From assembly GCF_940807255.1 (NCBI RefSeq), contig NZ_CALNWY010000004.1:124001-188000 (forward strand): a stretch of DNA of 64,000 bases, in the 5' to 3' direction. Below the pieces are notes generated by a model, which saw only the letters and a list, made by a program, of their open reading frames with translations, was not told the origin of the DNA and ran no database searches. Each line of letters opens with the position of its first letter. Position 1 is the stretch's first letter. A program made the position numbers and the translations under genes. The stretch is from Mixta sp. Marseille-Q2659. Lineage in GTDB: Bacteria > Pseudomonadota > Gammaproteobacteria > Enterobacterales > Enterobacteriaceae. Shown here piece after piece: positions 19,030-28,949 of this stretch.

Positions 19030-20163
19030 ATGTATTGCGCACTTTACGATGCAGACCGCTGTCGCTCCTGCCAGTGGCTGACCACACCTTATTCTCAACA
19101 GCTGCAACGGAAACAGGATCATCTGCAGCAACTGCTGCATGCGTTTCCGGTTGAGCGCTGGCTGCCGCCGGTGGATTCGCCGCAGCAGGCGTTTCGCAAC
19201 AAGGCGAAAATGGTGGTCAGCGGCAGCGTTGAGCGCCCGATATTGGGCATCGTGCAGCGGGACGGCGATCCGGTTGATTTAACCGCCTGTCCGCTCTATC
19301 CCGCAAGCTTTGCGCCGGTTTTTGCCGTGCTGAAGCCCTTTATTGCCCGTGCTGGCTTAACGCCCTATAACGTGGCGCGCCGCCGTGGCGAGCTGAAATT
19401 CCTGCTGCTCAGCGAAAGTTCGCTGGATGGCCGCCTGATGCTGCGTTTTGTGCTGCGCTCCACCGCCAAGCTGGCGCAGCTGCGCGCCGCGCTGCCGTGG
19501 TTGCAGCAACAGCTACCGCAGCTGTCGGTGATCTCCGCTAATATTCAGCCGGTGCATATGGCGATCCTGGAAGGCGACGAGGAGATTGCGTTAACGGAAA
19601 ACCAGGCGCTGGCCGACCAGCTGAATCATGTGCCGCTCTGGATTCGACCACGCAGTTTCTTCCAGACTAATCCCGCCGTGGCGGCGCGCCTGTATGACAC
19701 TGCGCGTCAGTGGGTCAGCGAGCTGGGCGTGCAGGCGATGTGGGATCTCTTTTGCGGCGTGGGCGGCTTTGGCTTGCACTGCGCCACGCCGGAGATGCAG
19801 CTCACCGGCATTGAGATTAGCGCCGAGGCAATCGCCTGTGCGCAACGTTCGGCGCGGCAAATTGGGCTGGAGAAGGTGCGGTTCGCAGCGCTGGACTCCA
19901 CGCGTTTCGCCAGCGGAGAAGGCGAGATACCGGAGCTGGTGCTGGTGAACCCGCCCCGGCGCGGCATTGGCGCCGAGCTGTGCGATTATCTCAGCCGTAT
20001 GGCGCCGCACTGGCTGCTCTATTCCAGTTGTAACGCAGAAAGCATGGCGCAGGATATTGCGCGTCTGCCGCATTACCGCATTCGCCGCGTGCAGCTGTTT
20101 GATATGTTTCCGCATACTGCCCACTACGAAGTGCTGACGCTGCTGGAACGGCAGTCGGCATAA
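19030..20163 (+). CDS. rlmC: 23S rRNA (uracil-747-C5)-methyltransferase RlmC
   Basis: An iron-sulphur, AdoMet-dependent methyltransferase that makes m5U747 in 23S rRNA. The ATG at 19030 is chosen because it gives [16 protein letters not shown], placing cluster cysteines at 3, 11 and 14 as in E. coli RlmC (fourth in TACPLYP near 87). The AdoMet site is [13 protein letters not shown], followed by LVNPPRRG, and the catalytic cysteine is in YSSCNAESM. 377 residues against 375. A hairpin shared with artJ follows. Confidence 0.94.
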   Translation: MYCALYDADRCRSCQWLTTPYSQQLQRKQDHLQQLLHAFPVERWLPPVDSPQQAFRNKAKMVVSGSVERPILGIVQRDGDPVDLTACPLYPASFAPVFAVLKPFIARAGLTPYNVARRRGELKFLLLSESSLDGRLMLRFVLRSTAKLAQLRAALPWLQQQLPQLSVISANIQPVHMAILEGDEEIALTENQALADQLNHVPLWIRPRSFFQTNPAVAARLYDTARQWVSELGVQAMWDLFCGVGGFGLHCATPEMQLTGIEISAEAIACAQRSARQIGLEKVRFAALDSTRFASGEGEIPELVLVNPPRRGIGAELCDYLSRMAPHWLLYSSCNAESMAQDIARLPHYRIRRVQLFDMFPHTAHYEVLTLLERQSA

Positions 20164-20168
20164 CAAGG

Positions 20169-20201
20169 AAAAAATTCTCCCGCCTTAGCGTGGCGGGAGA
20201 A
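20169..20201 (-). terminator. Terminator after artJ, facing rlmC
   Basis: Perfect 10-bp stem TTCTCCCGCC / GGCGGGAGAA with a seven-base loop. The minus-strand side is followed by five or more Ts, fitting artJ; it may also end rlmC transcripts. Confidence 0.85.
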
Positions 20202-20243
20202 AGTGAGGTTTGGTCTGAAGCGCCTGTGGCTGGCGGGCAGGAT

Positions 20244-20975
20244 TTAGTGAGCAAACCACTTGTCGTTGATTTTCTGCAGCGTGCCGTCTGCTTTTACCGC
20301 CGCCAGCGCCGCGTTCAGTTTAGTCAGCAGCGCCTGATTGTCCGGGCGCACCGCAATGCCCAGTCCAGTGCCGAAATATTGCGGATCGGTCACGGCCTGG
20401 CCAACGGTGCCCAGCTGGGGATTGGCCTTCAGCCACTCATTGACCACTGCCGTATCGCCAAAGACGCCGTCAAGACGACCATTTTTCAGATCGAGGATAG
20501 CATTTTGATAGCTGTCGTAGGCGACGGTTTTAACTTCAGGATGTTTGTCCTGCAGATAACGCTGGTGCGTGGTGCCATTTTCCATGCCGATGCGTTTTCC
20601 CTTCAGCGCCGCCATATCGGCATATTTGCCTTTCTGGGCAATCACCACCGCCGAGTTGGCGTAGTAGGGCTGGGTAAAGGCGACCTGCTTGCTGCGCTCC
20701 GGCGTAATATCCATGCCGGAAATCACCGCGTCATAACGACGAAATTTCAATGCCGGGATCAGGCTGTCGAAAGCGTTATTGGTAAAACTGCACTCCGCTT
20801 TCATCTGCTGACACAGGGCTTTCGCCAGATCGATGTCAAAGCCGACAATTTGGTTATCGCTGCTTAAAGATTCAAACGGCGGATAGGTGGCTGAAGAGGC
20901 GAAACGAATTTTTTCCGCTGCGCCAGCGTTAAGCGCAATGCCTGCCAGCGCGGCGGCCAGTAACCATTTTTTCAT
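20244..20975 (-). CDS. artJ: Arginine-binding periplasmic protein ArtJ
   Basis: A high-affinity L-arginine binding protein of the periplasm that feeds the ArtQMP importer. The 243 residues begin with a signal peptide (about 1-19, cleaved at NAGAA) and show family-3 solute-binding features: [46 protein letters not shown] and [16 protein letters not shown]. It is a paralogue of ArtI, about 3 kb away, with its own promoter. ARG-box-like sequences lie 58 to 98 bases upstream, in line with repression of artJ by ArgR. Confidence 0.93.
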   Translation of the reverse strand: MKKWLLAAALAGIALNAGAAEKIRFASSATYPPFESLSSDNQIVGFDIDLAKALCQQMKAECSFTNNAFDSLIPALKFRRYDAVISGMDITPERSKQVAFTQPYYANSAVVIAQKGKYADMAALKGKRIGMENGTTHQRYLQDKHPEVKTVAYDSYQNAILDLKNGRLDGVFGDTAVVNEWLKANPQLGTVGQAVTDPQYFGTGLGIAVRPDNQALLTKLNAALAAVKADGTLQKINDKWFAH

Positions 20976-21032
20976 TGGGAATGCTCCTGTCTCTCATTAT
21001 GATTGTTGCCCAGCGGCGAGAAACAAGATGCC

Positions 21033-21073
21033 ATTGAATGAATGTTTATGCAACTAAAGTGTATAAATAATGG
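21033..21073. promoter_or_regulatory. Tandem ARG-box-like sites upstream of artJ
   Basis: TGAATGAATGTTTATGCA and, a few bases on, AAGTGTATAAATAATGG resemble a pair of ArgR operator boxes in the artJ promoter area. E. coli artJ is ArgR-repressed. The match is by eye. Confidence 0.5.
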
Positions 21074-21099
21074 AAAAGGCGGGTTTTGGCCGCCTTTTT
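21074..21099 (-). terminator. Terminator after artM
   Basis: AAAAGGCGG / CCGCCTTTT stem between the artM stop and the artJ promoter. Ts on both strands make it usable in either direction. Confidence 0.75.
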
Positions 21100-21123
21100 A
21101 TTAACTGGGATGAGTCTTGCTTG

Positions 21124-21792
21124 CTAGTTGCGGCGTTCAAAGGCCAACGCACGATGTTCAATCAGGCGCATCAGCAGGGTGAGCAGGCCGTTCACACACA
21201 GATAGATCAGACCGGCAGCGGCAAAGACCATCACATCATAGGTGCGGCCATAGAGCAGCTGACCGTGGCCCATCACTTCCATCAGCGTAATGGTGTAGGC
21301 CAGCGAGGTGCTTTTAAACACCAGCACCACCTCATTCGAATAGGAGGAGAGGGCGCGTTTAAACGCATAAGGCAGCAAAATACGCAGCGTATCGCGACGT
21401 GTCATGCCGAGTGCCGCGCAGGATTGCCACTGGCCCGCCGGAATAGCGCGCACCGCGCCGTAAAACAGCTGGGTGGTATAGGCCGCGCTGTTTAACGACA
21501 GCGCCAGCAGCGCGCAGAGCCAGGGCTGTGAAAGCAGCTGCCAGAGCCAGTCAATTTTTTGAATAGAAGGAAACTGGCCCGGTCCGTAATAAATCAAAAA
21601 GATCTGTACCAGCAGCGGCGTGCCGGTAAACAGCGTGATATAGCCTTTCACCAGCTGGCTGACGACCGGCGTTTTCAGTGCCAGCACCATGGTAAACAGC
21701 AGAGAAAGGATCAGCGCCGCCAGCAGCGAGGCCACCGTCAGCGTCAGGCTGGTCTGCAGTCCTTTCAGCAGTTCAGGAAGATAGGCCAGCAT
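21124..21792 (-). CDS. artM: Arginine ABC transporter permease ArtM
   Basis: One of two inner-membrane permeases of the arginine importer; 222 residues, as in E. coli. Five hydrophobic helices typical of the HisQM/GlnP family are visible, with the coupling loop around AIPAGQWQSCAALGMTRRDT (about 115-134). Its start overlaps the artQ stop, so translation is coupled. It is the last gene of artPIQM and ends ALAFERRN like the E. coli protein. Confidence 0.95.
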   Translation of the reverse strand: MLAYLPELLKGLQTSLTLTVASLLAALILSLLFTMVLALKTPVVSQLVKGYITLFTGTPLLVQIFLIYYGPGQFPSIQKIDWLWQLLSQPWLCALLALSLNSAAYTTQLFYGAVRAIPAGQWQSCAALGMTRRDTLRILLPYAFKRALSSYSNEVVLVFKSTSLAYTITLMEVMGHGQLLYGRTYDVMVFAAAGLIYLCVNGLLTLLMRLIEHRALAFERRN

Positions 21793-22508
21793 CAGCTGTT
21801 CCCCCGTTCAAAACGCGTGGTGCGTAATTCAATGCGCTTCAACACCGCCTGGCTTAGCAGCGTAATAATCAGATAAATGGCCGCCGCAATCAGATACCAG
21901 GTAAAAGGTTCCTGCGTGCGGGTGGCGATACTGCGGGTTTGCAGCATCAGATCGTTAACGCTAATCAGCGAAACCAGCGCAGTATCCTTCAGCAGCACCA
22001 GCCACTGGTTGCCCAGCCCTGGCAGCGCGTGACGCCACATTTGCGGCATAATCAGGCGAAAAAAGATCGCTGATTTTTTCATCCCCAGCGCCTGGCCCGA
22101 TTCCCACTGGCCGACCGGCACCGCCTTAAGCGCGCCGCGCAACGTCTGCGACGCGTAGGCGGAATAGAGAATCGACAGAGCGATGACGCCGCACAGGAAA
22201 GGACTGACGTCGAAATTATCGATCTGCATCTGTACCGGCAGTGAGAACAGGCCGAACGGAATGACAAAGCCGTCAGAGAGCATCAGCAACAGCTGCGAAG
22301 CGCCGAAATAGATAAACAGCACCACCAGAATTTCCGGCAGGCCGCGAATCAGGGTTACCAGCGCGGTGCCAGTCCAGGCGATCGGCCGCCAGCGCACCGA
22401 TTCCCAACCGGCAAACAGCATCGCCAGCGTCAGGCCGACGAGCAGCGCGCAGACGGCAAGGCCGACGGTCATCCCGGCGGCGCTTGCAAGAGGAAAGAAT
22501 TCGTTCAT
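21792..22508 (-). CDS. artQ: Arginine ABC transporter permease ArtQ
   Basis: Partner permease of ArtM. The start at 22508 gives [19 protein letters not shown] and 238 residues, matching E. coli; the frame is open further upstream only because it runs through artI. Five hydrophobic helices and the coupling loop [19 protein letters not shown] (about 130-148) are visible. It begins four bases after the artI stop and overlaps artM, so it is an internal gene of the artPIQM operon. Confidence 0.94.
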   Translation of the reverse strand: MNEFFPLASAAGMTVGLAVCALLVGLTLAMLFAGWESVRWRPIAWTGTALVTLIRGLPEILVVLFIYFGASQLLLMLSDGFVIPFGLFSLPVQMQIDNFDVSPFLCGVIALSILYSAYASQTLRGALKAVPVGQWESGQALGMKKSAIFFRLIMPQMWRHALPGLGNQWLVLLKDTALVSLISVNDLMLQTRSIATRTQEPFTWYLIAAAIYLIITLLSQAVLKRIELRTTRFERGNS

Positions 22509-22512
22509 TGAC

Positions 22513-23244
22513 TTACTGCTGGAACCATTTGCTGTAGATGGTTTTGTAGGTGCCGTCCGCTTTGACTTTATCCAGCGCGGCGTTGAATTTCTGCTGTAAC
22601 GCGCTTTTGTTCTGGCGAACCGCAATGCCAAGGCCGGTGCCGAAGTAGGCTTTATCCGTCACTTTCTCGCCGACGGCGGTCAGGTTCTGGTTTTGCTTCA
22701 GCCACTCGTTTACCACCGCCGTATCACCAAATACCGCATCAATACGGCCATTTTTCAGGTCGAGAATCGCATTCTGATAGCTGTCGTAAGGCACGGTAGT
22801 GATATCGCTCTGCTTATCGGTCAGGTATTTCTGATGCGTGGTGCCGTTTTGCACGCCGACGCGTTTGCCTTTCAGCGCTGCGACATCGGCCACTTTGCCT
22901 TTTTGCGCGATAAACAGCGCGGAGTTTTCATAATAGGGTTTGCTGAACAGCACCTGTTTTTCGCGCTCCGGCGTAATATCCATACCGGCCATCACCGCAT
23001 CGAAACGGCGGAATTTCAGGCTGGGGATCAGGCTGTCAAACGCCTGGTTAGTAAAGATACAGGTGGCGTTCATCTCTTTACACAGCGCGTTAGCCAGATC
23101 GACATCGAAGCCCTTAATTTGGTTATTGGCATCGACAAATTCAAACGGAGGATAAGAGGCTTCCGTCGCAAAGCGAATAGTGTCGGCAGCGGAAGCGCTC
23201 AGGCTGATACCGGTTAACAGAGCGGCAAGAACAATTTTTTTCAT
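22513..23244 (-). CDS. artI: Amino-acid-binding periplasmic protein ArtI
   Basis: A periplasmic family-3 binding protein encoded inside the art operon, paralogous to ArtJ. The 243 residues start with a signal peptide (about 1-19, ending SASAA) and share the blocks [29 protein letters not shown] and [19 protein letters not shown] with ArtJ. In E. coli the ligand of ArtI is less certain than arginine for ArtJ, so specificity is left open. It follows artP after 14 bases and precedes artQ by four. Confidence 0.93.
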   Translation of the reverse strand: MKKIVLAALLTGISLSASAADTIRFATEASYPPFEFVDANNQIKGFDVDLANALCKEMNATCIFTNQAFDSLIPSLKFRRFDAVMAGMDITPEREKQVLFSKPYYENSALFIAQKGKVADVAALKGKRVGVQNGTTHQKYLTDKQSDITTVPYDSYQNAILDLKNGRIDAVFGDTAVVNEWLKQNQNLTAVGEKVTDKAYFGTGLGIAVRQNKSALQQKFNAALDKVKADGTYKTIYSKWFQQ

Positions 23245-23258
23245 CTTTATGGCCTTAC

Positions 23259-23987
23259 TCAGTGCGAGAGATAGTTAGCAAACGCTTCGGTTTGCGGCTG
23301 TGTAAAACGGCTGGCGTCACCCTGTTCAACAATATAGCCATTTTCCATGTACACCACGCGGCTGGCCGTTTTACGGGCGACTTCAACCTCGTGAGTCACG
23401 ATGACCTGAGTGATGTTGGTTTGCGCCAGCTCGCGAATAATATTAACAATCTGGGCGGTGATTTCCGGGTCGAGCGCGGCGGTTGGCTCATCAAACAGCA
23501 GCACCGCAGGCTCCATCATCAGCGCGCGGGCGATGGCGACGCGCTGCTGCTGACCGCCGGAAAGCTGTAAGGGAAAGCGGTCGGCGTGCGGCGTCAGGCG
23601 CAGGCGTTCCAGCAATTTGTCGGCGCGCTCATGGGCGCGATCTTTCGCCAGACCCAGCACGCGACAAGGCGCTTCGATCAGGTTCTGTTTTACCGTCAGA
23701 TGCGGCCAGAGATTATATTGCTGAAAGACCATGCCCACATTCTGGCGCAGCTCGCGAATGGCGTTGTCGCCGGGCTTTTTGTTGAAATCAAAATGATGAC
23801 CGGCGATGCTGAGCGTGCCGGAACGCGGCATTTCAAGCAGGTTTAATACGCGCAGAAGCGAGCTTTTACCGGCGCCGCTTGGGCCAAGCAGCACCAGCGT
23901 TTCGCCTTCCGGGCACGTCAGCTGTATATCAAACAGCGCCTGCTGGGCGCCATAAAAGCAATTAATACCGTTAAGTTGAATACTCAT
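23259..23987 (-). CDS. artP: Arginine ABC transporter ATP-binding protein ArtP
   Basis: The ATPase of the arginine importer; 242 residues, as in E. coli. Walker A is GPSGAGKSS (about 34-42), the signature [15 protein letters not shown], Walker [13 protein letters not shown] and the H-loop VTHEVEVA are all intact. It is the first gene of artPIQM. Upstream, about 24030-24075, are sequences resembling ARG boxes, in keeping with ArgR control known in E. coli. Confidence 0.95.
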   Translation of the reverse strand: MSIQLNGINCFYGAQQALFDIQLTCPEGETLVLLGPSGAGKSSLLRVLNLLEMPRSGTLSIAGHHFDFNKKPGDNAIRELRQNVGMVFQQYNLWPHLTVKQNLIEAPCRVLGLAKDRAHERADKLLERLRLTPHADRFPLQLSGGQQQRVAIARALMMEPAVLLFDEPTAALDPEITAQIVNIIRELAQTNITQVIVTHEVEVARKTASRVVYMENGYIVEQGDASRFTQPQTEAFANYLSH

Positions 23988-24029
23988 GCGCAGAAAATGA
24001 ATAGCAATTGATGCCGCGAATCTTAACGC

Positions 24030-24075
24030 TCACAGAATAGTTATGCAATCATTGTGCGTTAAAATTTATTAATGG
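24030..24075. promoter_or_regulatory. ARG-box-like sequences upstream of artP
   Basis: On the minus strand TTGCATAACTATTCTG resembles TGAAT-N4-ATTCA with one mismatch per half, and an adjacent AT-rich block (AATAAATTTTAACGCACA) is a weaker second box. ArgR control of artPIQM is known in E. coli; these exact sites are a guess. Confidence 0.4.
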
Positions 24076-24166
24076 GCAGTGGAATGCCTTAAGGCTAGCA
24101 CAAGATTCCGCAATGCAGAGAAGTGGAAGTGAATAAGCAGGGAGATTTTATTCTTTTCGTGATAAC

Positions 24167-24194
24167 CATAGCACCGCAGACAGGCGGTGCTATG
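24167..24194 (-). terminator. Hairpin after ybjP without a clear T run
   Basis: CATAGCACCGC / GCGGTGCTATG, perfect 11-bp arms with a six-base loop, ten bases beyond the ybjP stop. No T tract follows on the minus strand, so it may stabilise the 3' end rather than terminate. Confidence 0.55.
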
Positions 24195-24203
24195 CCAACA
24201 CTA

Positions 24204-24746
24204 TTATTTTTCGAGGAGCTGGCTCAGGGCGCCGCCGCCGGGACGCTGCCAGTTGGCGACGTAACGCACATCATCCACCGTCCAGCAGGTGCCTTCGCGC
24301 ACCATCAGCACTTCATCCTGCCAGCTCACGCTTTTATCACCGGCGCGGGTTAAGGTCACGCGCAGCGGAATATTGCGTGCGTCGGTATTGGGGATGGTTG
24401 AGGCGTCGGCGACTTTGGCTTCAGTCGGCCCCTGCGCCAGGCTGGAGAAAAGATCGCCCTGGCGCCACTCGGCCGGTTTATCGGTTTGCGCATTGGCTTT
24501 CAACAGGCTTTGATACAGCTTTTCGCTCAGATAGGGACGGTAGCGCGCCAGCAGCTGGCTATCCGGCAGGCCCTGCGTCGGCTGAGCCGTACGTAAATCA
24601 TAAAATTTCTGTGCCACGGTATCCGGTCCGCCATCCACGCAAGCGGCTGCACGCGTGCCGATGTCTTTATAGGCCGGCTCCACGGTGGTACAGGCGCTCA
24701 GCAGCAGAGCTGCCGGCAGCAGGGCGGCAAACGCTTTGTTTTTCAT
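24204..24746 (-). CDS. ybjP: Putative lipoprotein YbjP
   Basis: A predicted outer-membrane lipoprotein of 180 residues (E. coli YbjP 171). The ATG at 24746 yields a lipoprotein signal with lipobox LLSAC and lipidated Cys19; residues after the cysteine (TT) do not suggest inner-membrane retention. A DUF3828-like domain follows, with the C-terminal WTVDDVRY motif. E. coli YbjP has been linked to the outer-membrane channel TolC; that role is not visible in the sequence. An upstream in-frame ATG at 24773 would spoil the signal peptide. Confidence 0.87.
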   Translation of the reverse strand: MKNKAFAALLPAALLLSACTTVEPAYKDIGTRAAACVDGGPDTVAQKFYDLRTAQPTQGLPDSQLLARYRPYLSEKLYQSLLKANAQTDKPAEWRQGDLFSSLAQGPTEAKVADASTIPNTDARNIPLRVTLTRAGDKSVSWQDEVLMVREGTCWTVDDVRYVANWQRPGGGALSQLLEK

Positions 24747-24854
24747 CTCATTTTCCTTATGGTCATCGGGCAAAGCTTTGTTTTAGCATACAGTATAGCC
24801 CTGCTTTTTAACTGCACGGGCTAAACTGAAGCTGAATCGGAAAAGGAGAAGATG

Positions 24855-25175
24855 ATGAAATTAACCACAACGCCCACCCTTGAAGGACAAACCATTACCG
24901 ACTATTGCGGCGTGGTTACCGGCGAGGCGATTCTCGGCGCGAATGTTTTTCGCGATTTTTTTGCCGGTATCCGCGATATTGTTGGCGGCCGCTCCGGCGC
25001 CTATGAAAAAGAGCTGCGCAAGGCGCGTGAAATCGCCTTCTCCGAGCTGGAGGCACAGGCGAAAGCGCTGGGCGCCGATGCGGTAGTGGGAATCGATATT
25101 GACTACGAAACCGTCGGCAAGGACAGCAGTATGCTGATGGTTAGCGTGAGCGGTACGGCAGTGAAAACGCGGTGA
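24855..25175 (+). CDS. ybjQ: Heavy-metal-binding domain protein YbjQ (UPF0145)
   Basis: A small cytoplasmic protein (106 residues) of the UPF0145/YbjQ family, which forms pentamers; function is unknown despite the family name. It closely follows E. coli YbjQ, with [20 protein letters not shown] and [16 protein letters not shown]. Two ATGs are adjacent (24852 and 24855); the second is better spaced from AAGGAGA and gives the E. coli-like start. Its stop overlaps the amiD start (GTGA), so the two genes are coupled. Confidence 0.92.
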   Translation: MKLTTTPTLEGQTITDYCGVVTGEAILGANVFRDFFAGIRDIVGGRSGAYEKELRKAREIAFSELEAQAKALGADAVVGIDIDYETVGKDSSMLMVSVSGTAVKTR

Positions 25176-25990
25176 CGAGAGGTATTGGGCTTTGCCTGCT
25201 GCTGCTGTTGGCAGGCTGCACCTCCGGCCTGGAGCAGCGCCAGGGCTATAGCGTGGATAGGCGCCAGGCGGCGTTTGGCGCCGAACCACGCGTCAAGGTG
25301 ATCGTTATCCACTATACGGCGGAAGATTTTCCCTCTTCGCTGGCCACGCTGACGGATAAAGAGGTTAGCGTCCATTATTTGATCCCCACGCAGCCGCCAC
25401 AGCATCACGGCACGCCGTTAATCTGGCAGCTGGTACCGGAAAAAGATCTCGCCTGGCACGCCGGCACCAGCTACTGGCGCGGCGCCACGCGCATTAACGA
25501 TACCTCTATTGGGATTGAACTGGTCAATCCCGGCTATCGCAATACACCGCAGGGACGCCAGTTTTATCCCTTTTCCTCCGCGCAAATCAACGCGCTGCTG
25601 CCGCTGTTGCAGGACGTAATCAGCCGCTATCAGATCGCGCCGCAAAATATTGTCGGCCACAGCGATATTGCGCCGCAGCGCAAGCAGGATCCGGGGCCGC
25701 GTTTTCCCTGGGCGCAGCTGGCAGCGGCGGGCATCGGCGCCTGGCCGGAGAAACAGCGTGTAGCGACGTTGTTGCAGGGGCGCGATCCTTATCAGCCGGT
25801 GGCGCCGGAGGCGTTGCTGGCGCTGCTGGAGCAATATGGCTATGAGGTTAAGGCGGCGGTGACGCCGACCCAGCAGCGGAAACTGATCGCTGCCTTCCAG
25901 ATGCACTTCCGGCCTGCGAATTACGCCGGACAGGCCGATGCGGAAACCCTGGCTATCGCGCAGGCGCTGCTGGAGAAGTACGGGCGCTAG
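25172..25990 (+). CDS. amiD: N-acetylmuramoyl-L-alanine amidase AmiD, outer-membrane lipoprotein
   Basis: A zinc amidase that cleaves the MurNAc-L-Ala bond, including in anhydro-muropeptides, acting in peptidoglycan recycling. The GTG start at 25172 sits in the ybjQ stop. The N-terminus has a lipobox LLAGC with Cys16 lipidated, without an Asp at +2, favouring the outer membrane. The Amidase_2 domain shows zinc-ligand blocks [11 protein letters not shown] (His47) and [19 protein letters not shown]-terminal peptidoglycan-binding-like helical domain covers about 190-272. E. coli AmiD has 276 residues. The ybjS and ybjT genes that follow in E. coli are absent. Confidence 0.93.
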   Translation: MTRGIGLCLLLLLAGCTSGLEQRQGYSVDRRQAAFGAEPRVKVIVIHYTAEDFPSSLATLTDKEVSVHYLIPTQPPQHHGTPLIWQLVPEKDLAWHAGTSYWRGATRINDTSIGIELVNPGYRNTPQGRQFYPFSSAQINALLPLLQDVISRYQIAPQNIVGHSDIAPQRKQDPGPRFPWAQLAAAGIGAWPEKQRVATLLQGRDPYQPVAPEALLALLEQYGYEVKAAVTPTQQRKLIAAFQMHFRPANYAGQADAETLAIAQALLEKYGR

Positions 25991-26002
25991 CGTCGGTGCA
26001 AT

Positions 26003-26031
26003 AAAAACGGCGCTGAGAGTTTCAGCGCCGT
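26003..26031 (-). terminator. Terminator after ltaE, facing amiD
   Basis: ACGGCGCTGA pairs with TCAGCGCCGT around a short loop; the minus strand then has five Ts. It is placed between convergent amiD and ltaE. Confidence 0.88.
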
Positions 26032-26049
26032 AACGGTTTACGTTGCGGG

Positions 26050-27051
26050 TTACTGCGTCGCCAGAAACGCCTGCCACTGATTTACCACCTGCTGCAGGGC
26101 GGCGCGATCGATATCCAGGTGGGTAACCAGGCGCGTTACCGGCCCCGCAGAGATCAAGATATTGCGCGCTTCCATCCAGGCTTTCAGCGGCGCGACCTGC
26201 TCCGATGGCAGCTGTGCAAAGACCATATTGGTGTGCTGGCTGACCTGCAGGCCGAGCGCGCTAAGCTGCTCCGCCAGCCAGCGGGCGTTATCGTGATCCT
26301 CTTTCAGGCGCATCACATTATTTTCCAGCGTGTAAAGCCCGGCTGCCGCCAGAATGCCCGCCTGACGCATGCCGCCGCCGGTCATTTTGCGCCAGCGGCG
26401 CGCGCGCTGAATATAGTCCGCATCGCCGCACAGCAGCGAGCCGACCGGCGTTCCCAGCCCTTTCGACAGGCAGATGGTTAAGGTATCGCAATAGCGGGTG
26501 AGCGACTCCAGCGGCAGCTCCAGTGCTACGGCGGCATTAAAAATACGCGCGCCGTCGATATGCAGCGCCAGCTGATGTTCGCGGGTAAAACGATACGCCT
26601 CAGCCAGATAATCGAGCGGCAACACCTTGCCGCCGATGGTGTTTTCCAGGCTGAGCAGGCGCGTACGGGCAAAGTGAATATCGTCAGGCTTAATCGCCGC
26701 TGCCACGTTAGCCAGCGGCAGGGTGCCGTCAGAGGCCGCCTCAATCGGCTGCGGCTGAATGCTGCCTAACACCGCTGCGCCGCCCGCTTCATATTTATAG
26801 TTGTGCGCCTGCTGGCCCACGATATATTCCTCGCCGCGCTGGCAGTGCGTGAGCAGGGCGACCAGGTTGGCCTGGGTGCCGGTCGGTAAAAAGAGCGCCG
26901 CCTCTTTGCCGCTCAGGCGTGCGGCTTCCGCCTCCAGTGCGTTAACTGTCGGATCGTCGCCGTAAACATCATCGCCGGTGCGGGCGGAGATCATCGCCGA
27001 CAGCATGGCGGGCGACGGTCGGGTCACCGTATCGCTGCGTAAATCAATCAC
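26050..27051 (-). CDS. ltaE: Low-specificity L-threonine aldolase LtaE
   Basis: A PLP enzyme that splits L-threonine and L-allo-threonine to glycine and acetaldehyde. The GTG at 27051, preceded by TTGAGGAG, gives [16 protein letters not shown] and 333 residues as in E. coli; the ATG at 27078 lies in the terminator and lacks a ribosome site. The PLP lysine is in [14 protein letters not shown], preceded by the substrate/cofactor block [11 protein letters not shown]. The KMTGGGMRQ motif is also conserved. The poxB terminator abuts its ribosome site, so ltaE may depend on readthrough or a promoter inside poxB. Confidence 0.93.
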   Translation of the reverse strand: MIDLRSDTVTRPSPAMLSAMISARTGDDVYGDDPTVNALEAEAARLSGKEAALFLPTGTQANLVALLTHCQRGEEYIVGQQAHNYKYEAGGAAVLGSIQPQPIEAASDGTLPLANVAAAIKPDDIHFARTRLLSLENTIGGKVLPLDYLAEAYRFTREHQLALHIDGARIFNAAVALELPLESLTRYCDTLTICLSKGLGTPVGSLLCGDADYIQRARRWRKMTGGGMRQAGILAAAGLYTLENNVMRLKEDHDNARWLAEQLSALGLQVSQHTNMVFAQLPSEQVAPLKAWMEARNILISAGPVTRLVTHLDIDRAALQQVVNQWQAFLATQ

Positions 27052-27064
27052 GTTGCTGCTCCTC

Positions 27065-27090
27065 AAAAAAACGGGCACCTGCGTGCCCGT
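27065..27090 (-). terminator. Terminator between poxB and ltaE
   Basis: ACGGGCAC / GTGCCCGT, perfect 8-bp stem with a four-base loop. Six to seven Ts follow on the minus strand, immediately upstream of the ltaE ribosome site. Confidence 0.88.
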
Positions 27091-27110
27091 AAAAGAAATT
27101 GTCTATGGTT

Positions 27111-28832
27111 TTACCGCAGCCAGTTGGTTTTTGCCAGCTCGACGACTTCGTCGCCGCGCCCGTTAATAATCGCACGCAGCATATAAAGGCTGAAGCCCTT
27201 GGCCTGTTCCATTTTGATCTGCGGCGGCATCGCCAGCTCATCTTTTGCCGTAATCACATCCAGCAATACCGGCCCGTCATGGGCGAAGGCTTCCTGAATC
27301 GCGCCGTCCAAATCGGAGGCTTTTTCTACGCGAATGCCTTTCACTCCGCAGGCGTTGGCGATGGCGGCAAAGTCAGGGTTTTGCAGATCGGTGCCGTCGG
27401 TCAGGTAGCCGCCCGCTTTCATCTCCATCGCCACAAAGCCCAGCACGCTGTTGTTAAAGACCACCAGCTTCACCGGCAGCCGGAGCTGCGCTACGGAAAT
27501 AAAATCGCCCATTAGCATGCTAAAGCCGCCGTCACCGCACATCGCTACGACCTGACGATTCTTGTCCAGCGCCTGCGCCCCCAGCGCCTGCGGCATGGCA
27601 TTGGCCATCGAACCGTGATTGAAGGAGCCCAGCAGACGACGTTTGCCGTTCATTTGCAGATAGCGCGCCGCCCAGACCGTCGGCGTGCCGACATCACAGG
27701 TAAAAATCGCATCTTCACGGGCAAAGTGGCTTAGCCGCTGCGCCAGGTATTGCGGATGGATCGCCTGTTTGTCGTTGGCTTTCGCCAGATCGTCCAGATC
27801 TTTGCGCGCGTCGGCATAATGTTCCAGCGCATTGTCCAGGAATTCACGATCGTTTTTATTTTGCAGGCGCGGCAGCAGCGCATTCAGCGTAGCCTTCACA
27901 TCGCCCACCAGCGGCATATCAACGTGGCAGTGGGCGCCGATGCTGCCGGGGTTAATGTCTAACTGAATGATTTTCGCTTTGGTGGGATAGAAAGCGCGGT
28001 AGGGGAACTGGGTGCCGAGCAGCACCAGCGTATCGGCGTTCATCATGGCGTGATAGCCGGAGGAGAAGCCGATCAGTCCGGTCATGCCGACGCTGTAAGG
28101 ATTGTCATATTCAATATGTTCTTTTCCGCGCAACGCATGCACGACCGGCGCTTTTAGCGTAGCGGCCAGCCCGACTACCTGTTGATGGGCGCCTGCACAG
28201 CCGCTGCCGCACATTAATGTGATGTTTTGCGCATCGTTCAGCAGTGCCGCCAGCTTATCCAGCTCGCTTTCCGACGGCTGAATAACCGGTGGCTGTGGCG
28301 GATACCAGGCGGGAGACATGGTTTCCGGCGCCGGTTTCAGCGCGACATCGCCCGGCAGCACGATCACGGAAACGCCGCGGTTAAGGATTGCCTTACGCAT
28401 GGCGATGCCTAAAACCTGCGGCAGTTGTTCAGGGTTGGAAACAAGCTCGCAATAATGGCTGCATTCGCGGAACAGCTCCTGCGGATGCGTTTCCTGAAAA
28501 TAACCGCTGCCGATTTCACTGGAAGGAATATGGGCGGCAATGGCCAGCACCGGCACATGATTGCGGTGACAGTCAAACAGCCCATTAATCAGATGCAAAT
28601 TGCCTGGCCCACAGGATCCGGCGCAAACCGCCAGCTCACCGCTGATTTGCGCTTCGGCGCCTGCGGCAAAAGCGGCAACCTCTTCATGACGCCTGGGCAT
28701 CCATTCAATGGTGCCCATACGGTTCAGGCTGTCGCTCAGCCCGTTCAGGGAATCCCCGGTGACTCCCCAGATACGTTTTACTCCGGCGCTTTCCAGCGTT
28801 TGGGCAATTAGCGCGGCAACGGTTTGCTTCAT
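27111..28832 (-). CDS. poxB: Pyruvate dehydrogenase (quinone) PoxB
   Basis: A TPP/FAD peripheral membrane enzyme that converts pyruvate to acetate and CO2 and passes electrons to ubiquinone, mainly in late growth. The 573 residues (E. coli 572) show the N-terminal TPP domain with its glutamate in [16 protein letters not shown], the FAD-binding middle domain, and the TPP motif CGDGGFSML ending at VVFNN. The C-terminal extension (about 550-573) corresponds to the lipid-activated membrane anchor. On the minus strand TTGACTAGACT at about 28899-28889 includes a TAGACT element resembling a sigma-S -10, as expected for this RpoS-dependent gene. Confidence 0.95.
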   Translation of the reverse strand: MKQTVAALIAQTLESAGVKRIWGVTGDSLNGLSDSLNRMGTIEWMPRRHEEVAAFAAGAEAQISGELAVCAGSCGPGNLHLINGLFDCHRNHVPVLAIAAHIPSSEIGSGYFQETHPQELFRECSHYCELVSNPEQLPQVLGIAMRKAILNRGVSVIVLPGDVALKPAPETMSPAWYPPQPPVIQPSESELDKLAALLNDAQNITLMCGSGCAGAHQQVVGLAATLKAPVVHALRGKEHIEYDNPYSVGMTGLIGFSSGYHAMMNADTLVLLGTQFPYRAFYPTKAKIIQLDINPGSIGAHCHVDMPLVGDVKATLNALLPRLQNKNDREFLDNALEHYADARKDLDDLAKANDKQAIHPQYLAQRLSHFAREDAIFTCDVGTPTVWAARYLQMNGKRRLLGSFNHGSMANAMPQALGAQALDKNRQVVAMCGDGGFSMLMGDFISVAQLRLPVKLVVFNNSVLGFVAMEMKAGGYLTDGTDLQNPDFAAIANACGVKGIRVEKASDLDGAIQEAFAHDGPVLLDVITAKDELAMPPQIKMEQAKGFSLYMLRAIINGRGDEVVELAKTNWLR

Positions 28833-28949
28833 AGTGGCTCCTTACTGTGGTTGGCCATCATCCCGATGGCGAGACGTCAGACGATAAAAAGTCTAGTCAA
28901 CGCCGCGCCGATCGGGTGAGTCACTATGCAACCGGGTATGTCTGAACGA

